This document shows, one piece after another, positions 17,733 to 26,484 of a stretch of DNA of 64,000 bases. The position numbers and the translations under genes are program-made. Source of the DNA: Flavobacterium hungaricum (GTDB taxonomy: Bacteria; Bacteroidota; Bacteroidia; Flavobacteriales; Flavobacteriaceae); the NCBI RefSeq assembly GCF_015182285.1, contig NZ_PRDM01000005.1:1-64000 (forward strand), read 5' to 3'. The notes under the pieces are model-generated. The model searched no databases. It saw nothing but the letters and a program-made list of their open reading frames with translations, and was not told the DNA's origin. Every line of letters starts with the position of its first letter. The stretch's first letter is position 1.

Positions 17733-19181
17733 ATGAAAAAATCAATCCAACTAATTGCATTATCTTTTTTGGTCCTGCTTTCGACATCCATTGCAACTGC
17801 ACAGGATAAAGCCAGGCAAATTGAAGATCTTTTAAATAAATATAAAGAATACGGACAATTTAATGGTGCTGCTTTGGTGGCAGAAAACGGAAAAGTAATC
17901 TTTAAAAAAGGTTTTGGCGAAGCCAACATGGAATGGAATATTCCAAATCAAGCGGACACCAAATTTAGATTAGGTTCTATCTCCAAACAATTTACGGCAT
18001 TGCTGATTGTAAAATTAGCTGAAGAGGGTAAAATAAAACTAGATGTTCCGATTACGACTTACCTAAAAGATTATCCAAAAGAGAATGGAGATAAAATTAC
18101 GATTCATCACTTATTGACTCATACTTCTGGAATTCCAAATTATACCAGTGCGCCAAATTTCTTTAAAGACAAAGCCCGAAATCCGTATACCCCAGAAGAG
18201 TTTGTCAAAACTTTTTCTAGTTTACCATTAGAATTTACTCCTGGTGAAAAATTTAATTACTCTAATTCCGGTTATTTCTTATTAGGATATATCATTGAGA
18301 AAATTTCAGGCAAAACCTACGAACAGTATTTACAGGAAATAATTTTTACGCCTTTGAAAATGGTTAATTCGGGTTACGATCACAGCGATGTTATCTTAAA
18401 AAACAGAGCGGCCGGCTATGAAAAACACGGTAAAAAAGTGGTCAATGCAGCCTATCTTGATATGAGTATTCCGTATGCAGCGGGTTCTTTATATTCGACT
18501 GTAGAAGATTTATATTTATGGGATCAGGCACTTTATACTACTAAACTGCTTTCAGAAAAAGCTATGGAATCTTTATTTAAACCTTACATAAGTGCAGGAC
18601 GAGCTTCTTACGGTTATGGCTGGTTTATTGATGAAGTTGATAATGGAACTAAAGACAAGATTAAAACTGTAGGACATGGAGGAGGAATAAATGGTTTTAA
18701 CACCATTATCTCGCGTTATCCTGCAGATAAAAATTTGATCGTTTTATTGAATAATACCGGCGGAACGGTTTTAGGTGAAATGAACGATGCAATTAAGGCT
18801 ATTTTATACAAGCAGCCTTTTAACCAGCCAAAAAAATCATTGGCGCTGGATTTATTAGATATTTATACTGCAAAAGGTCTCACGGCGGGGAACGAAGCGT
18901 ATAAGAAATTAAAAAATGACCCTGTTTACGCCATCAAAGAAGGCGATATAAATCGTGTGGGTTATCAATTATTGCAGGATGGAAAAAAGAAAGAAGCTAT
19001 TGAAGTTTTTAAAATCAATACTGAAACTTTTCCAAAATCTGGAAATGCTTACGATAGTCTGGGTGAAGCATATTTGGCCGACGGTGATAAAAAACTAGCC
19101 ATTGTAAATTATAAAAAATCGGTAGAATTGGATCCGACTAATGAAGGCGGCAAAAAAGTTTTGGCAGAAATCACGAAGTAA
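17733..19181 (+). CDS. Serine hydrolase (beta-lactamase family) with C-terminal TPR
   Basis: A 482-residue exported protein. The signal peptide ends at about residue 23 (ATAQ). Residues 30-365 form the beta-lactamase/DD-peptidase-like domain with SxxK SISK (82-85), YSN (176-178) and HGGGING near 315. Residues about 385-480 carry TPR-like helices (KSGNAYDSLGEAYLADGDKK), a common add-on in Bacteroidota. All three catalytic motifs are intact, unlike the preceding homologue where YxN is YSG. Substrate unknown. Confidence 0.85.
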   Translation: MKKSIQLIALSFLVLLSTSIATAQDKARQIEDLLNKYKEYGQFNGAALVAENGKVIFKKGFGEANMEWNIPNQADTKFRLGSISKQFTALLIVKLAEEGKIKLDVPITTYLKDYPKENGDKITIHHLLTHTSGIPNYTSAPNFFKDKARNPYTPEEFVKTFSSLPLEFTPGEKFNYSNSGYFLLGYIIEKISGKTYEQYLQEIIFTPLKMVNSGYDHSDVILKNRAAGYEKHGKKVVNAAYLDMSIPYAAGSLYSTVEDLYLWDQALYTTKLLSEKAMESLFKPYISAGRASYGYGWFIDEVDNGTKDKIKTVGHGGGINGFNTIISRYPADKNLIVLLNNTGGTVLGEMNDAIKAILYKQPFNQPKKSLALDLLDIYTAKGLTAGNEAYKKLKNDPVYAIKEGDINRVGYQLLQDGKKKEAIEVFKINTETFPKSGNAYDSLGEAYLADGDKKLAIVNYKKSVELDPTNEGGKKVLAEITK

Positions 19182-19271
19182 AGTTCAAAACTGCAAAGGC
19201 GCAAAGATTTTAAACAACTAGAAATGTCAACTTTGTCAAAGTTTAGAACTTTGACAAAGTTTTTTCTAACC

Positions 19272-19312
19272 TGAAACTTGAAACTTGAAACTTGAAACTT
19301 GAAACTTGAAAC
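19272..19312. repeat. Tandem 7-mer repeat (TTGAAAC)
   Basis: Six adjoining units of the 7-mer TTGAAAC (reverse GTTTCAA), the first truncated. The same 7-mer array occurs at 27812-27888. It lies between convergent genes. Confidence 0.85.
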
Positions 19313-19324
19313 CTTAAACAAAAA

Positions 19325-21715
19325 CTACTTCTTCGGTTTCAATATTAATTTTGTAGAAGTCTTAACAATTTCCTCTTTATTCAATTTCATTTTTCTAAAT
19401 TTTCCTGCATTGTACATTTCGGCTTGATCGTCGTAATGTTTACTAAACGGATTTCCAGATTGTCCCGTTGGCAGAATACTCCAGCTATTTTCTACATCTG
19501 CAAAATCAATGATTCTTCTGGTTGACGGACCGCCTTTGGTATAGTATTTTCCTTCTTCATTAAAACCGAAAAATAAATTATTAATGACTTCGTTTGATCC
19601 GGGAGAATCAAATGGTCCTACATTAAATATGCCTCTCAGCGCTTTTACTTTTCCAAGCGGATGTTCGTGTTCGAGAGTATGAACTTTACCCCATTTCCAA
19701 TCTGAAATTTCATTTCCAAGCTGCATTTGCAATGACGCAACCGCATCATGAAACGATTTTGAAACAATTTCTGTTCTGGTTTCTTTTATGTTTTTAGTTT
19801 TCACATTATCCCACCAAACAGAACTTTCATTTGTAATTTGTCTGGCAATAATCTGTTTTCCAGCAGAAATATCCAAAAACAATTTAAAATTCTCTTTGCC
19901 CATTTCGTCTTCGAAAGTGTTTTTCAAATACAGATAAATCCATTTGTTGTAAATCGTCGGCGCAATATCCTGCAGATTGTTTGTCCCTTTCCAAGATTTC
20001 AAGACATCGAGTACCTCTTTTTCTTCGGCAGAAAGCGTTTTGTTATCTAAACTCGAAATCAAATTCTTAACCACTAGAGGAGCAACATCAGAAGTATTGT
20101 CGTAAATCATTTTACTTATCGCTTCTTTATCCCAATCCGATTTTGCGTTCAGAATTCCCGAAATTCTTTTAGCACGATCTTCCGGCAGGTAATAACCCGG
20201 ATACAAATAGCCGTTATCAATAGCTTCCGGCTGATTATTGGCAGAATAGATGTATCCCCATTCTGGATTTTCTGCTGATGGATTTTTATCAAAATCTAAA
20301 TACTGCTTGATGTCGTCTTTTCCGCTGGCTCCATCCAAAATTAAAAACGTATTGACGCCTTCATTGTGTCGGTACAATTTTCCAGAAGCCCACCAGCCGA
20401 CATTTCCTTTGGCGTCACCATACATTACATTTAATCCTGGCGCGGCAATTAATTTGACCGCATTTTTAAAATCCTCCTTATTCTTAGCATGAGAAAGTCC
20501 GTAAGCGGCATCCAAAATCTGAATAGGCTGATTCGTATAAGTCCATAACATTGCAATCGGATTCTTCTTTTCCAGACGATCCATAAAATCATTCATAATA
20601 GGTCCGTGGCGGCTTGATTTTATACTCAGAACAACATCCGAAGTGTCTTTTACTTTAATGGTCTTTTTTCGTACTTCATAGGAAGCAAAACCAGTTGGTG
20701 TTTGATATTGATTGGGATCATCAGATTTATTTTTTTCCTGATAAAAATCGATGTCGTCATTTTCGAACATTGTTAATCCGTAAGCGTAATCACGATTATG
20801 TGCTAAAAGCGGAAATGGCGTTCCGGCCAAATAACAGCCGTACAATTCAAACTTTGGTGTAATTAAATGCGCTTCGTACCAAGTTGCCGGCTGCGAAAAC
20901 CCAATATGCGGATCGTTTGCAAAAATCACTTTTCCAGTTTTGGATTTTTTAGGCCCTACAACCCAGCTGTTACTCCCTACAAAAGGCGGCACCGGCGATT
21001 GATCGAGCATTGCTGCAACCGATTTTGAAATTTCGGCATATTCGGCTGCCTTTTCTTTAGAGATTTTAATTCTCGTTGTATTAAATTCTCCTTCAATCCC
21101 TAAATCTTTTAAATATGATGCTCCGTATTTATTGCGAATATCGGTCATCAAAGGATCCGATTTTTGGGCCATTGCAAAACTGAAAGACATGTATCCGAAA
21201 ATATTGTAAACGTCTTTTATCGTAAATTTTTGCTTTTTTACTCCAACCAAAGTAAACTCAATCGGCGTTGCTCCTTCTTCTAAATATTGATTAATTCCGT
21301 CCAAATAAGCTTGAGTCACTTCATAACTTTCGCTGTTTTTGTCGAGTTTTGCTATCGCTTTCGCGGAAGCTTCTTCTATCCCAATCCCTGCAAAAAATTT
21401 ATCGTTCTGCAGTGCAACCGAACCAAAAAGCTCAGAAAGCCTTCCGGGTGCAATTCTGCGCAATAATTCCATCTGCCATAATCTTTCCTGAGCATGAACG
21501 TAACCAAGCACTCTCATGGCGTCTTTTTCTGAGTCGGCATAAATGTGCGGCACTCCAAATTCATCAAAATAAACTGTGGCTTCTTTTTCAAGATTTTGCA
21601 ATTCCAGTTCGCCTTCGTATTTCGGTTTCAAATGAAAAATATAAGCCCATAAACCAATAGCCGCTACTATAATAAAAACTAAAAGAGTCAGAAGGATTTT
21701 TTTAATTATTCTCAT
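19325..21715 (-). CDS. Penicillin acylase-family (penicillin amidase) protein
   Basis: A 796-residue N-terminal-nucleophile hydrolase of peptidase family S45. A membrane anchor or signal at about 5-27 targets it to the envelope. The precursor has an alpha part (VYFDEFGVPHIYADSEKDAMRVLGYVHAQERL, shown here only in parts, near 48-80) and a self-cleaving junction with the predicted nucleophile S248 in FVGSNSWVV. FANDPHIGF follows as in the family. Members cleave amides such as acyl-homoserine lactones or penicillins; the substrate here is open. A stand-alone gene convergent with the serine hydrolase. Confidence 0.9.
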   Translation of the reverse strand: MRIIKKILLTLLVFIIVAAIGLWAYIFHLKPKYEGELELQNLEKEATVYFDEFGVPHIYADSEKDAMRVLGYVHAQERLWQMELLRRIAPGRLSELFGSVALQNDKFFAGIGIEEASAKAIAKLDKNSESYEVTQAYLDGINQYLEEGATPIEFTLVGVKKQKFTIKDVYNIFGYMSFSFAMAQKSDPLMTDIRNKYGASYLKDLGIEGEFNTTRIKISKEKAAEYAEISKSVAAMLDQSPVPPFVGSNSWVVGPKKSKTGKVIFANDPHIGFSQPATWYEAHLITPKFELYGCYLAGTPFPLLAHNRDYAYGLTMFENDDIDFYQEKNKSDDPNQYQTPTGFASYEVRKKTIKVKDTSDVVLSIKSSRHGPIMNDFMDRLEKKNPIAMLWTYTNQPIQILDAAYGLSHAKNKEDFKNAVKLIAAPGLNVMYGDAKGNVGWWASGKLYRHNEGVNTFLILDGASGKDDIKQYLDFDKNPSAENPEWGYIYSANNQPEAIDNGYLYPGYYLPEDRAKRISGILNAKSDWDKEAISKMIYDNTSDVAPLVVKNLISSLDNKTLSAEEKEVLDVLKSWKGTNNLQDIAPTIYNKWIYLYLKNTFEDEMGKENFKLFLDISAGKQIIARQITNESSVWWDNVKTKNIKETRTEIVSKSFHDAVASLQMQLGNEISDWKWGKVHTLEHEHPLGKVKALRGIFNVGPFDSPGSNEVINNLFFGFNEEGKYYTKGGPSTRRIIDFADVENSWSILPTGQSGNPFSKHYDDQAEMYNAGKFRKMKLNKEEIVKTSTKLILKPKK

Positions 21716-21828
21716 ATTTTAAAGAAGTAAAAGGATAAAATTTGCAAGATGTAACTTTTCTTAAAAATTTTATAAGAGACATCCGTTTTTAAAAGTCTAA
21801 ATTTATGTAATTAAAATTAATAGCATAA

Positions 21829-23385
21829 ATGTCAATCTATAAAAAAATAGCAATTGTTATAATATCTCTCTTTGTTTTTGTGATTTTAATCAATATTGGA
21901 CTCAATTATTGGATTAAAAAACAATTACCAATTGTAATACACGAAAAAAACAAGACAGCCTATAATATCAATTACGAAAAAATAGAAGTTTCTCTTTTCT
22001 CCAGAAATATTTATGCGCAAACTTTACTGGTAAGTCCTAAAAACGAACCTAAAGACAGCAAAAATGGCTTGTTTTCTAAAATTGAATCCATTACCATCAA
22101 ACATTTCAACATTTGGGATTTGGCTTTTAGAGATATTATTCAGGCAGAAAGCATCATCATTAACAAACCACGTGTAATTCTTTACAAAAAAGGCGAAAAA
22201 TTATTGAATAGCAGCAAAAGCATTAAAACCGAAATTGTAGAACCGTTCAGAAAAATTGTTGCTGTCAGCAATATTTACTTAAATGACGGAACTGTTGATG
22301 TGGTTTCTTTAGACAATGACAAAACGCTTTTTAGTGTCAAAAATATTATTTTAAAGCTGGAAGGAATTTTAATTACCGATGCAACTTTGAATGAGAAACT
22401 GCCGCTTCAATACAAAAAATATACGTTGATGTGCGACAGTCTATTTTACAGACCAAGTCATTTTTATCACATTACTATTGGAAAAATCAGCACCGAAAAT
22501 AATTATGCAAAAATTAATAATTTTAGTGCAGTGCCACAGTATGACCGCAAAAACTTTGTACGCCAATTACCAAAAGAAAAAGACATTTATACCATAAAAT
22601 TAGATTCTGCGGATATTAATAAAATGGATTGGGGATTTAAAAATGATCGTTTTTTCTTTAAAGCGACCTCCATTGTCATGAATCATCTCAATGCTAATAT
22701 TTATCGCGGGAAAATGCCAAAAGATGATTTGAGCAAAAAATACTTGTACAATCATTTGTTGCGAAATATTAAATTTCCATTACAAATAGATACTTTACAA
22801 GTTTTAAAATCAAAACTGGTTTACGAAGAAGAAATGGATTTTTCTAAAGGTCCGGGCGTTTTAAATTTTGATCAATTCAACCTGCAGGCAACAAATCTGC
22901 GAAGTGGTTTTGGATTAAAGAAAATGGATGATGTAAAAATTAAAATCAATTGTATTTTTATGAAAGCATCACCTTTGAATGTCGATTGGAGTTTTAATGT
23001 TTTGGATCTAAAAGACAGTTTCCATATTCAGGGCGTTATTTCAAATTTTGATGTGAGAGCGATGCAAAATTTCAGCAAACCGTACATGAATGCTTCTTTT
23101 ACCGGAGCCTTTCATAAATACCGCTTTAATTTTTATGGTAATGATGCCGCTTCAAAAGGAAATGCTTCTTTGGATTACGATGATCTTAAGGTAAAGCTTT
23201 TCAAAAAGAAAAAACCAGAAAAAGAAGCCAAAATAAAGAGTGCCATTGCTAATTTACTTGTCAAAAACGACTCAAAAGATAAGGCAAAAACCGCCGATGT
23301 GGAACTAGAGCGCATTCAGGAAAAATCATTCTACAATTTCTTATGGCGCAATATTGCTGAATCTTTGAAAAAGATTTTGATTTAA
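21829..23385 (+). CDS. AsmA-like (DUF748-type) envelope protein
   Basis: A 518-residue protein with an N-terminal membrane helix (about 5-27) and a long periplasmic part of repeating beta-strand character (SFHIQGVISNFDVRAMQNFS, TGAFHKYRFNFYGNDAASKG). This resembles AsmA/DUF748 proteins, which include lipid-transport bridging proteins. It ends in a basic Lys-rich linker (about 460-490) and a C-terminal amphipathic helix (EKSFYNFLWRNIAESLKKIL). Assignment rests on overall pattern, not a signature. It is divergent from the penicillin acylase gene and ends in a hairpin. Confidence 0.6.
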   Translation: MSIYKKIAIVIISLFVFVILINIGLNYWIKKQLPIVIHEKNKTAYNINYEKIEVSLFSRNIYAQTLLVSPKNEPKDSKNGLFSKIESITIKHFNIWDLAFRDIIQAESIIINKPRVILYKKGEKLLNSSKSIKTEIVEPFRKIVAVSNIYLNDGTVDVVSLDNDKTLFSVKNIILKLEGILITDATLNEKLPLQYKKYTLMCDSLFYRPSHFYHITIGKISTENNYAKINNFSAVPQYDRKNFVRQLPKEKDIYTIKLDSADINKMDWGFKNDRFFFKATSIVMNHLNANIYRGKMPKDDLSKKYLYNHLLRNIKFPLQIDTLQVLKSKLVYEEEMDFSKGPGVLNFDQFNLQATNLRSGFGLKKMDDVKIKINCIFMKASPLNVDWSFNVLDLKDSFHIQGVISNFDVRAMQNFSKPYMNASFTGAFHKYRFNFYGNDAASKGNASLDYDDLKVKLFKKKKPEKEAKIKSAIANLLVKNDSKDKAKTADVELERIQEKSFYNFLWRNIAESLKKILI

Positions 23386-23389
23386 TATA

Positions 23390-23456
23390 TTTTCGGTCCT
23401 GAAGTCACCAATTTTATTTTAAAATAATTAGTGAATTCAGGACCGAAAAACTTTTT
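23390..23456 (+). terminator. Long hairpin after the AsmA-like gene
   Basis: TTTCGGTCCTGAA and TTCAGGACCGAAA form a perfect 13-bp outer stem, with further inner pairing (TCACCAATT with AATTAGTGA). A short T-rich stretch follows. Probably a terminator insulating the next gene. Confidence 0.6.
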
Positions 23457-23537
23457 CACCAATTTTCAAACCTGACAATTATCAGGTTTTTAAAAAAAAT
23501 ATTTTTTTTCATTTGTTCCTATTTTAATCTAAAACAA

Positions 23538-25337
23538 ATGACAAAAAGTAATCTGCATACTTTTCATATTCCCGTGATGGGGCTTGCTTATACCATAGAC
23601 AGTCCCATTCGAGTAGCTCAATACGGTATTTCGTCTGTTATTGCACTTGCCGATGACGATTTAATAGAGAAGATGCGAAATTTTTACAGCACAAAATTTA
23701 ATTTTCCCTACGAAGAAATCAGTCAGAAATTTCATGACTATCGTGCCGAACGAATCACTTCTTATTTAAACTTAGTTGATAAAATTGTAAAAGAAAAATT
23801 CGAAAACTTTAAAACCGAATTAGCCGGAAGTAAAGCTGCTGTCGAAAATTTTATCGATATGCTGCCCAATACTTCTGACATTAAAAAAGGGTTTCAAAAT
23901 TTATTAGAAGAGGGAATCTCTTTTAAGGAGAACATTCAAAATTACATCGAATCGCATCTTACTGCGGGAGAAATAGATGTTAACATCATGACGAAATTAG
24001 ATAAAGATAATTTCATCAAAAACGAACAGCTCCCGATTGAATTTAACGATGCTCACGCAGCTTTACGTGGTTTTGCTAACAGCAATTTAGAATCGTCTCT
24101 GGTGCTTTCTGCCGGAATGAATCCGAGACTTTATAGTTATTTTGAAAATTTCCCAGACTTCTTTCCAGACGAAAACAATAAACTGAGAAAGAAAATTATT
24201 TTAAAAGTCAGTGATTTTAGATCGGCTATGATTCAAGGAAACTTCTTGGCAAAAAAAGGACTTTGGGTTTCTGAATACCGAATTGAATCGGGATTAAACT
24301 GCGGCGGACATGCCTTTGCAACCGAAGGACTGCTATTGGGCACTATTTTAGAAGAATTCAAGCAGAAAAAAGAGCAATTGATACAATCTGCCCACGAATT
24401 AATGATTAAGGCCTTAGAACAAAAAAATAAAGTAGTTCCGAATGCCCCTTTAGAAATTAAAATTACAGTTCAAGGCGGTGTAGGAACTGCTGCAGAACAT
24501 GAATTTTTATTAGAAAAATATCAAGTCGATTCTGTTGGCTGGGGTTCTCCTTTCTTATTGGTTCCAGAAGCCACTTCTGTAGATCAGGAAACCCGCAATT
24601 TATTAATGAATGCCAAAGAAGATGATTTTTACCTGAGTAATATCTCGCCTTTGGGAGTTCCATTTAATACTGTAAAAGGAACGTCTAATGAATTTTTAAA
24701 ACAAAAACGAATTGACGATAATAAAGCAGGAAGTTCTTGCCCGAAAAAATTTCTGGCTTTAAGTAAAGAGTACGACCCGCACGGAATTTGTACTGCCTCA
24801 AAAAAATATCAGGATATAAAATTAGAGGAATTAGAAAGCAAAAAAGACACACTTTCTCTTGAAGAATTTGAAAAAAGCAAAGTCAAAATAACCGAAAAAT
24901 CTTGTTTGTGCGTTGGTTTGGCAAATGCTTCTTATTTAGAAAATCATATTAAAGTTAAAGGACAAGCGCAAGGTGTTGTGATCTGCCCAGGTCCTAATTT
25001 AGCTTACTTCGATCAAGAAGTCAGCCTTAAAGAAATGATGCATCACATTTACGGATATAAATCGGTTTTGAGAAACCCCAATCGACCAAACCTGTTTATA
25101 AAAGAGCTGAGGATGTATGTGGATTATCTTAGAAATGAGATTAATACTTTTTCCAGAGAATGCTCTACGGCTCAGCTTAAAAAATGGAATGCCTTTAAAT
25201 CGAATTTGTTAGATGGAATTGCGTACTATAAAAATTTATTTGAATCGACCCCAGTCTTTACAGGAGACTTACCACAACTCGATTCTTGTAAATCTGAATT
25301 AGTAAGTATTGCAATTCCAGTCAACGAGCTTGTTTAA
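23538..25337 (+). CDS. Uncharacterised 599-residue protein, possible flavin TIM barrel
   Basis: I do not recognise a named family. No signal peptide, so cytosolic. Blocks SGLNCGGHAFATEGLLLG (251-268) and VQGGVGTAAEHEFLLEKYQV then DSVGWGSPFLLVPEA (311-345) resemble the phosphate-binding end of FMN-dependent TIM barrels such as nitronate monooxygenase and PfaD-like enzymes. The opening SPIRVAQYGISSVIAL (22-37) also fits a barrel start. The C-terminal third has cysteines at 401, 418, 456, 458 and 483, compatible with metal or Fe-S binding. It stands alone, followed by a terminator. Fold is inference; function unknown. Confidence 0.6.
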   Translation: MTKSNLHTFHIPVMGLAYTIDSPIRVAQYGISSVIALADDDLIEKMRNFYSTKFNFPYEEISQKFHDYRAERITSYLNLVDKIVKEKFENFKTELAGSKAAVENFIDMLPNTSDIKKGFQNLLEEGISFKENIQNYIESHLTAGEIDVNIMTKLDKDNFIKNEQLPIEFNDAHAALRGFANSNLESSLVLSAGMNPRLYSYFENFPDFFPDENNKLRKKIILKVSDFRSAMIQGNFLAKKGLWVSEYRIESGLNCGGHAFATEGLLLGTILEEFKQKKEQLIQSAHELMIKALEQKNKVVPNAPLEIKITVQGGVGTAAEHEFLLEKYQVDSVGWGSPFLLVPEATSVDQETRNLLMNAKEDDFYLSNISPLGVPFNTVKGTSNEFLKQKRIDDNKAGSSCPKKFLALSKEYDPHGICTASKKYQDIKLEELESKKDTLSLEEFEKSKVKITEKSCLCVGLANASYLENHIKVKGQAQGVVICPGPNLAYFDQEVSLKEMMHHIYGYKSVLRNPNRPNLFIKELRMYVDYLRNEINTFSRECSTAQLKKWNAFKSNLLDGIAYYKNLFESTPVFTGDLPQLDSCKSELVSIAIPVNELV

Positions 25338-25344
25338 AAATGAA

Positions 25345-25374
25345 AACCCCAAATTAAATTGATAATTTGGGGTT
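25345..25374. terminator. Bidirectional terminator
   Basis: Perfect 12-bp stem (AACCCCAAATTA at 25345-25356 with 25363-25374) and a 6-nt loop between convergent genes ending at 25337 and 25397. Confidence 0.8.
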
Positions 25375-25396
25375 CTTATTTTTAATATAAATTTGT

Positions 25397-25846
25397 TTAC
25401 TCTTTTTTCTTTTTACTGTCAATAACGGCACCCGTTCCAGTACCCAAAGCAGCTCCGGCTAGTCCGCCAATAATAGCGCCTTCTCCTTTTTTCTTACTTA
25501 CAATTGCTCCAGTTGCAGCACCTACTCCGGCACCAATAACAGCACCTTTAGCTGTTGCACTCCAGCCTTTCTTTTTTGGAGTTGCTGCAGCTGCTGTACC
25601 ATCTGTTTGATGTACAACTACAACTTTTTGTTCTGCCGCTTTTTGTTCTAAGGCTTTTTGCTCTGCTTCTTTTTTCTCTTCCAGCGCAGCCATTTCTACC
25701 TTCATGGAATCAATAATTTTCTGCTTGTTAATTTCAACTTTCATTGAATCTATACTCGCTTGCTTTGCTTTATTAATTTCATTTTTCCCTTGGTTTTGGC
25801 AAGAAACGATAGTCAATGCTGCCAATAAAATATATAAGGCTTTCAT
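25397..25846 (-). CDS. Glycine-zipper lipoprotein
   Basis: A 149-residue lipoprotein: signal with lipobox VSC (cysteine at about 16), then a charged coiled-coil region (about 25-75, Lys/Glu/Ala heptads), a short linker and a glycine-zipper domain at about 95-145 (GAVIGAGVGAATGAIV, GAIIGGLAGAALGTG). Proteins of this type sit in the outer membrane; some resemble Lpp-like or OmpA-associated structural lipoproteins. No enzyme motif. The exact role is unknown. Confidence 0.8.
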   Translation of the reverse strand: MKALYILLAALTIVSCQNQGKNEINKAKQASIDSMKVEINKQKIIDSMKVEMAALEEKKEAEQKALEQKAAEQKVVVVHQTDGTAAAATPKKKGWSATAKGAVIGAGVGAATGAIVSKKKGEGAIIGGLAGAALGTGTGAVIDSKKKKE

Positions 25847-25934
25847 GATTGTAGTTTTTAAGATTATTACTCTACAAATTACGGAAGTTCTATTTTTATG
25901 GGGTTACAGTATTTTTTTGATTTTTTATAAAATT

Positions 25935-26484
25935 TAAAGAAAAAGGGACAAAGGGGCAGAGTAACAAAGGTTCAAAGTTTTTTTTTAATATGTAGAGGCA
26001 CACCGCAGTATGTATAACGCATTGTTTTTAGCCACAAATTAAGAGGATTAAAAAAGATTTTTTTGTTCAATCGGAAAAATAATTATTATTACATATTTTG
26101 ATGACGCTACAAATAATCATCTCACCAAAAAGCAAAGTTTTATTTCACGCAGATTTTAAAAGATTTAAGCAGATGTACGCAAATTATTTTTTTAATCTGC
26201 TTGATCTGCCAAATCTGCAGGAGAATTATTCTCGCAGAGGCGCAAGTTTTAATTGTAATTATCTCCAGCTTCAGATGTGTCTAATAGAAGAATATAACTA
26301 AAGAGTTTAGCCAAACTTTTAAAAATTTGGCTAAAGCCTTAAACTGTGTGTATAAAAAACCTCCAGCTAAAGCTGGAGGCAATTGATAAGTTTATATAAA
26401 TTCTCAGATCAAAAAATCCCTTTTAATCCTCTTAATTTGTTGCTAAAAAAACTTTGTCGCTTTGTAGCTTTGTAACTTTGCAAC
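25935..26484. repeat. Cluster of nested inverted repeats
   Basis: A 640-bp gene-free stretch (25847-26484) made of nested palindromes. Outer arms rich in ACAAAG are at 25940-25987 and 26448-26484. Next are arms containing AAATTAAGAGGATTAAAA at 26031-26063 and 26411-26443. Inside lie an ATCTGC-rich block (26143-26243), a hairpin TTTAGCCAAA/TTTGGCTAAA (26307-26335) and CCTCCAGCT/AGCTGGAGG (26361-26379). A 67-codon open frame at 26098-26301 is an artefact of the repeats. Confidence 0.7.

Noticed and set aside
26098..26301. 67-codon plus-strand frame near kynU
   Set aside because: It lies wholly inside nested inverted repeats and shows no protein-like character.
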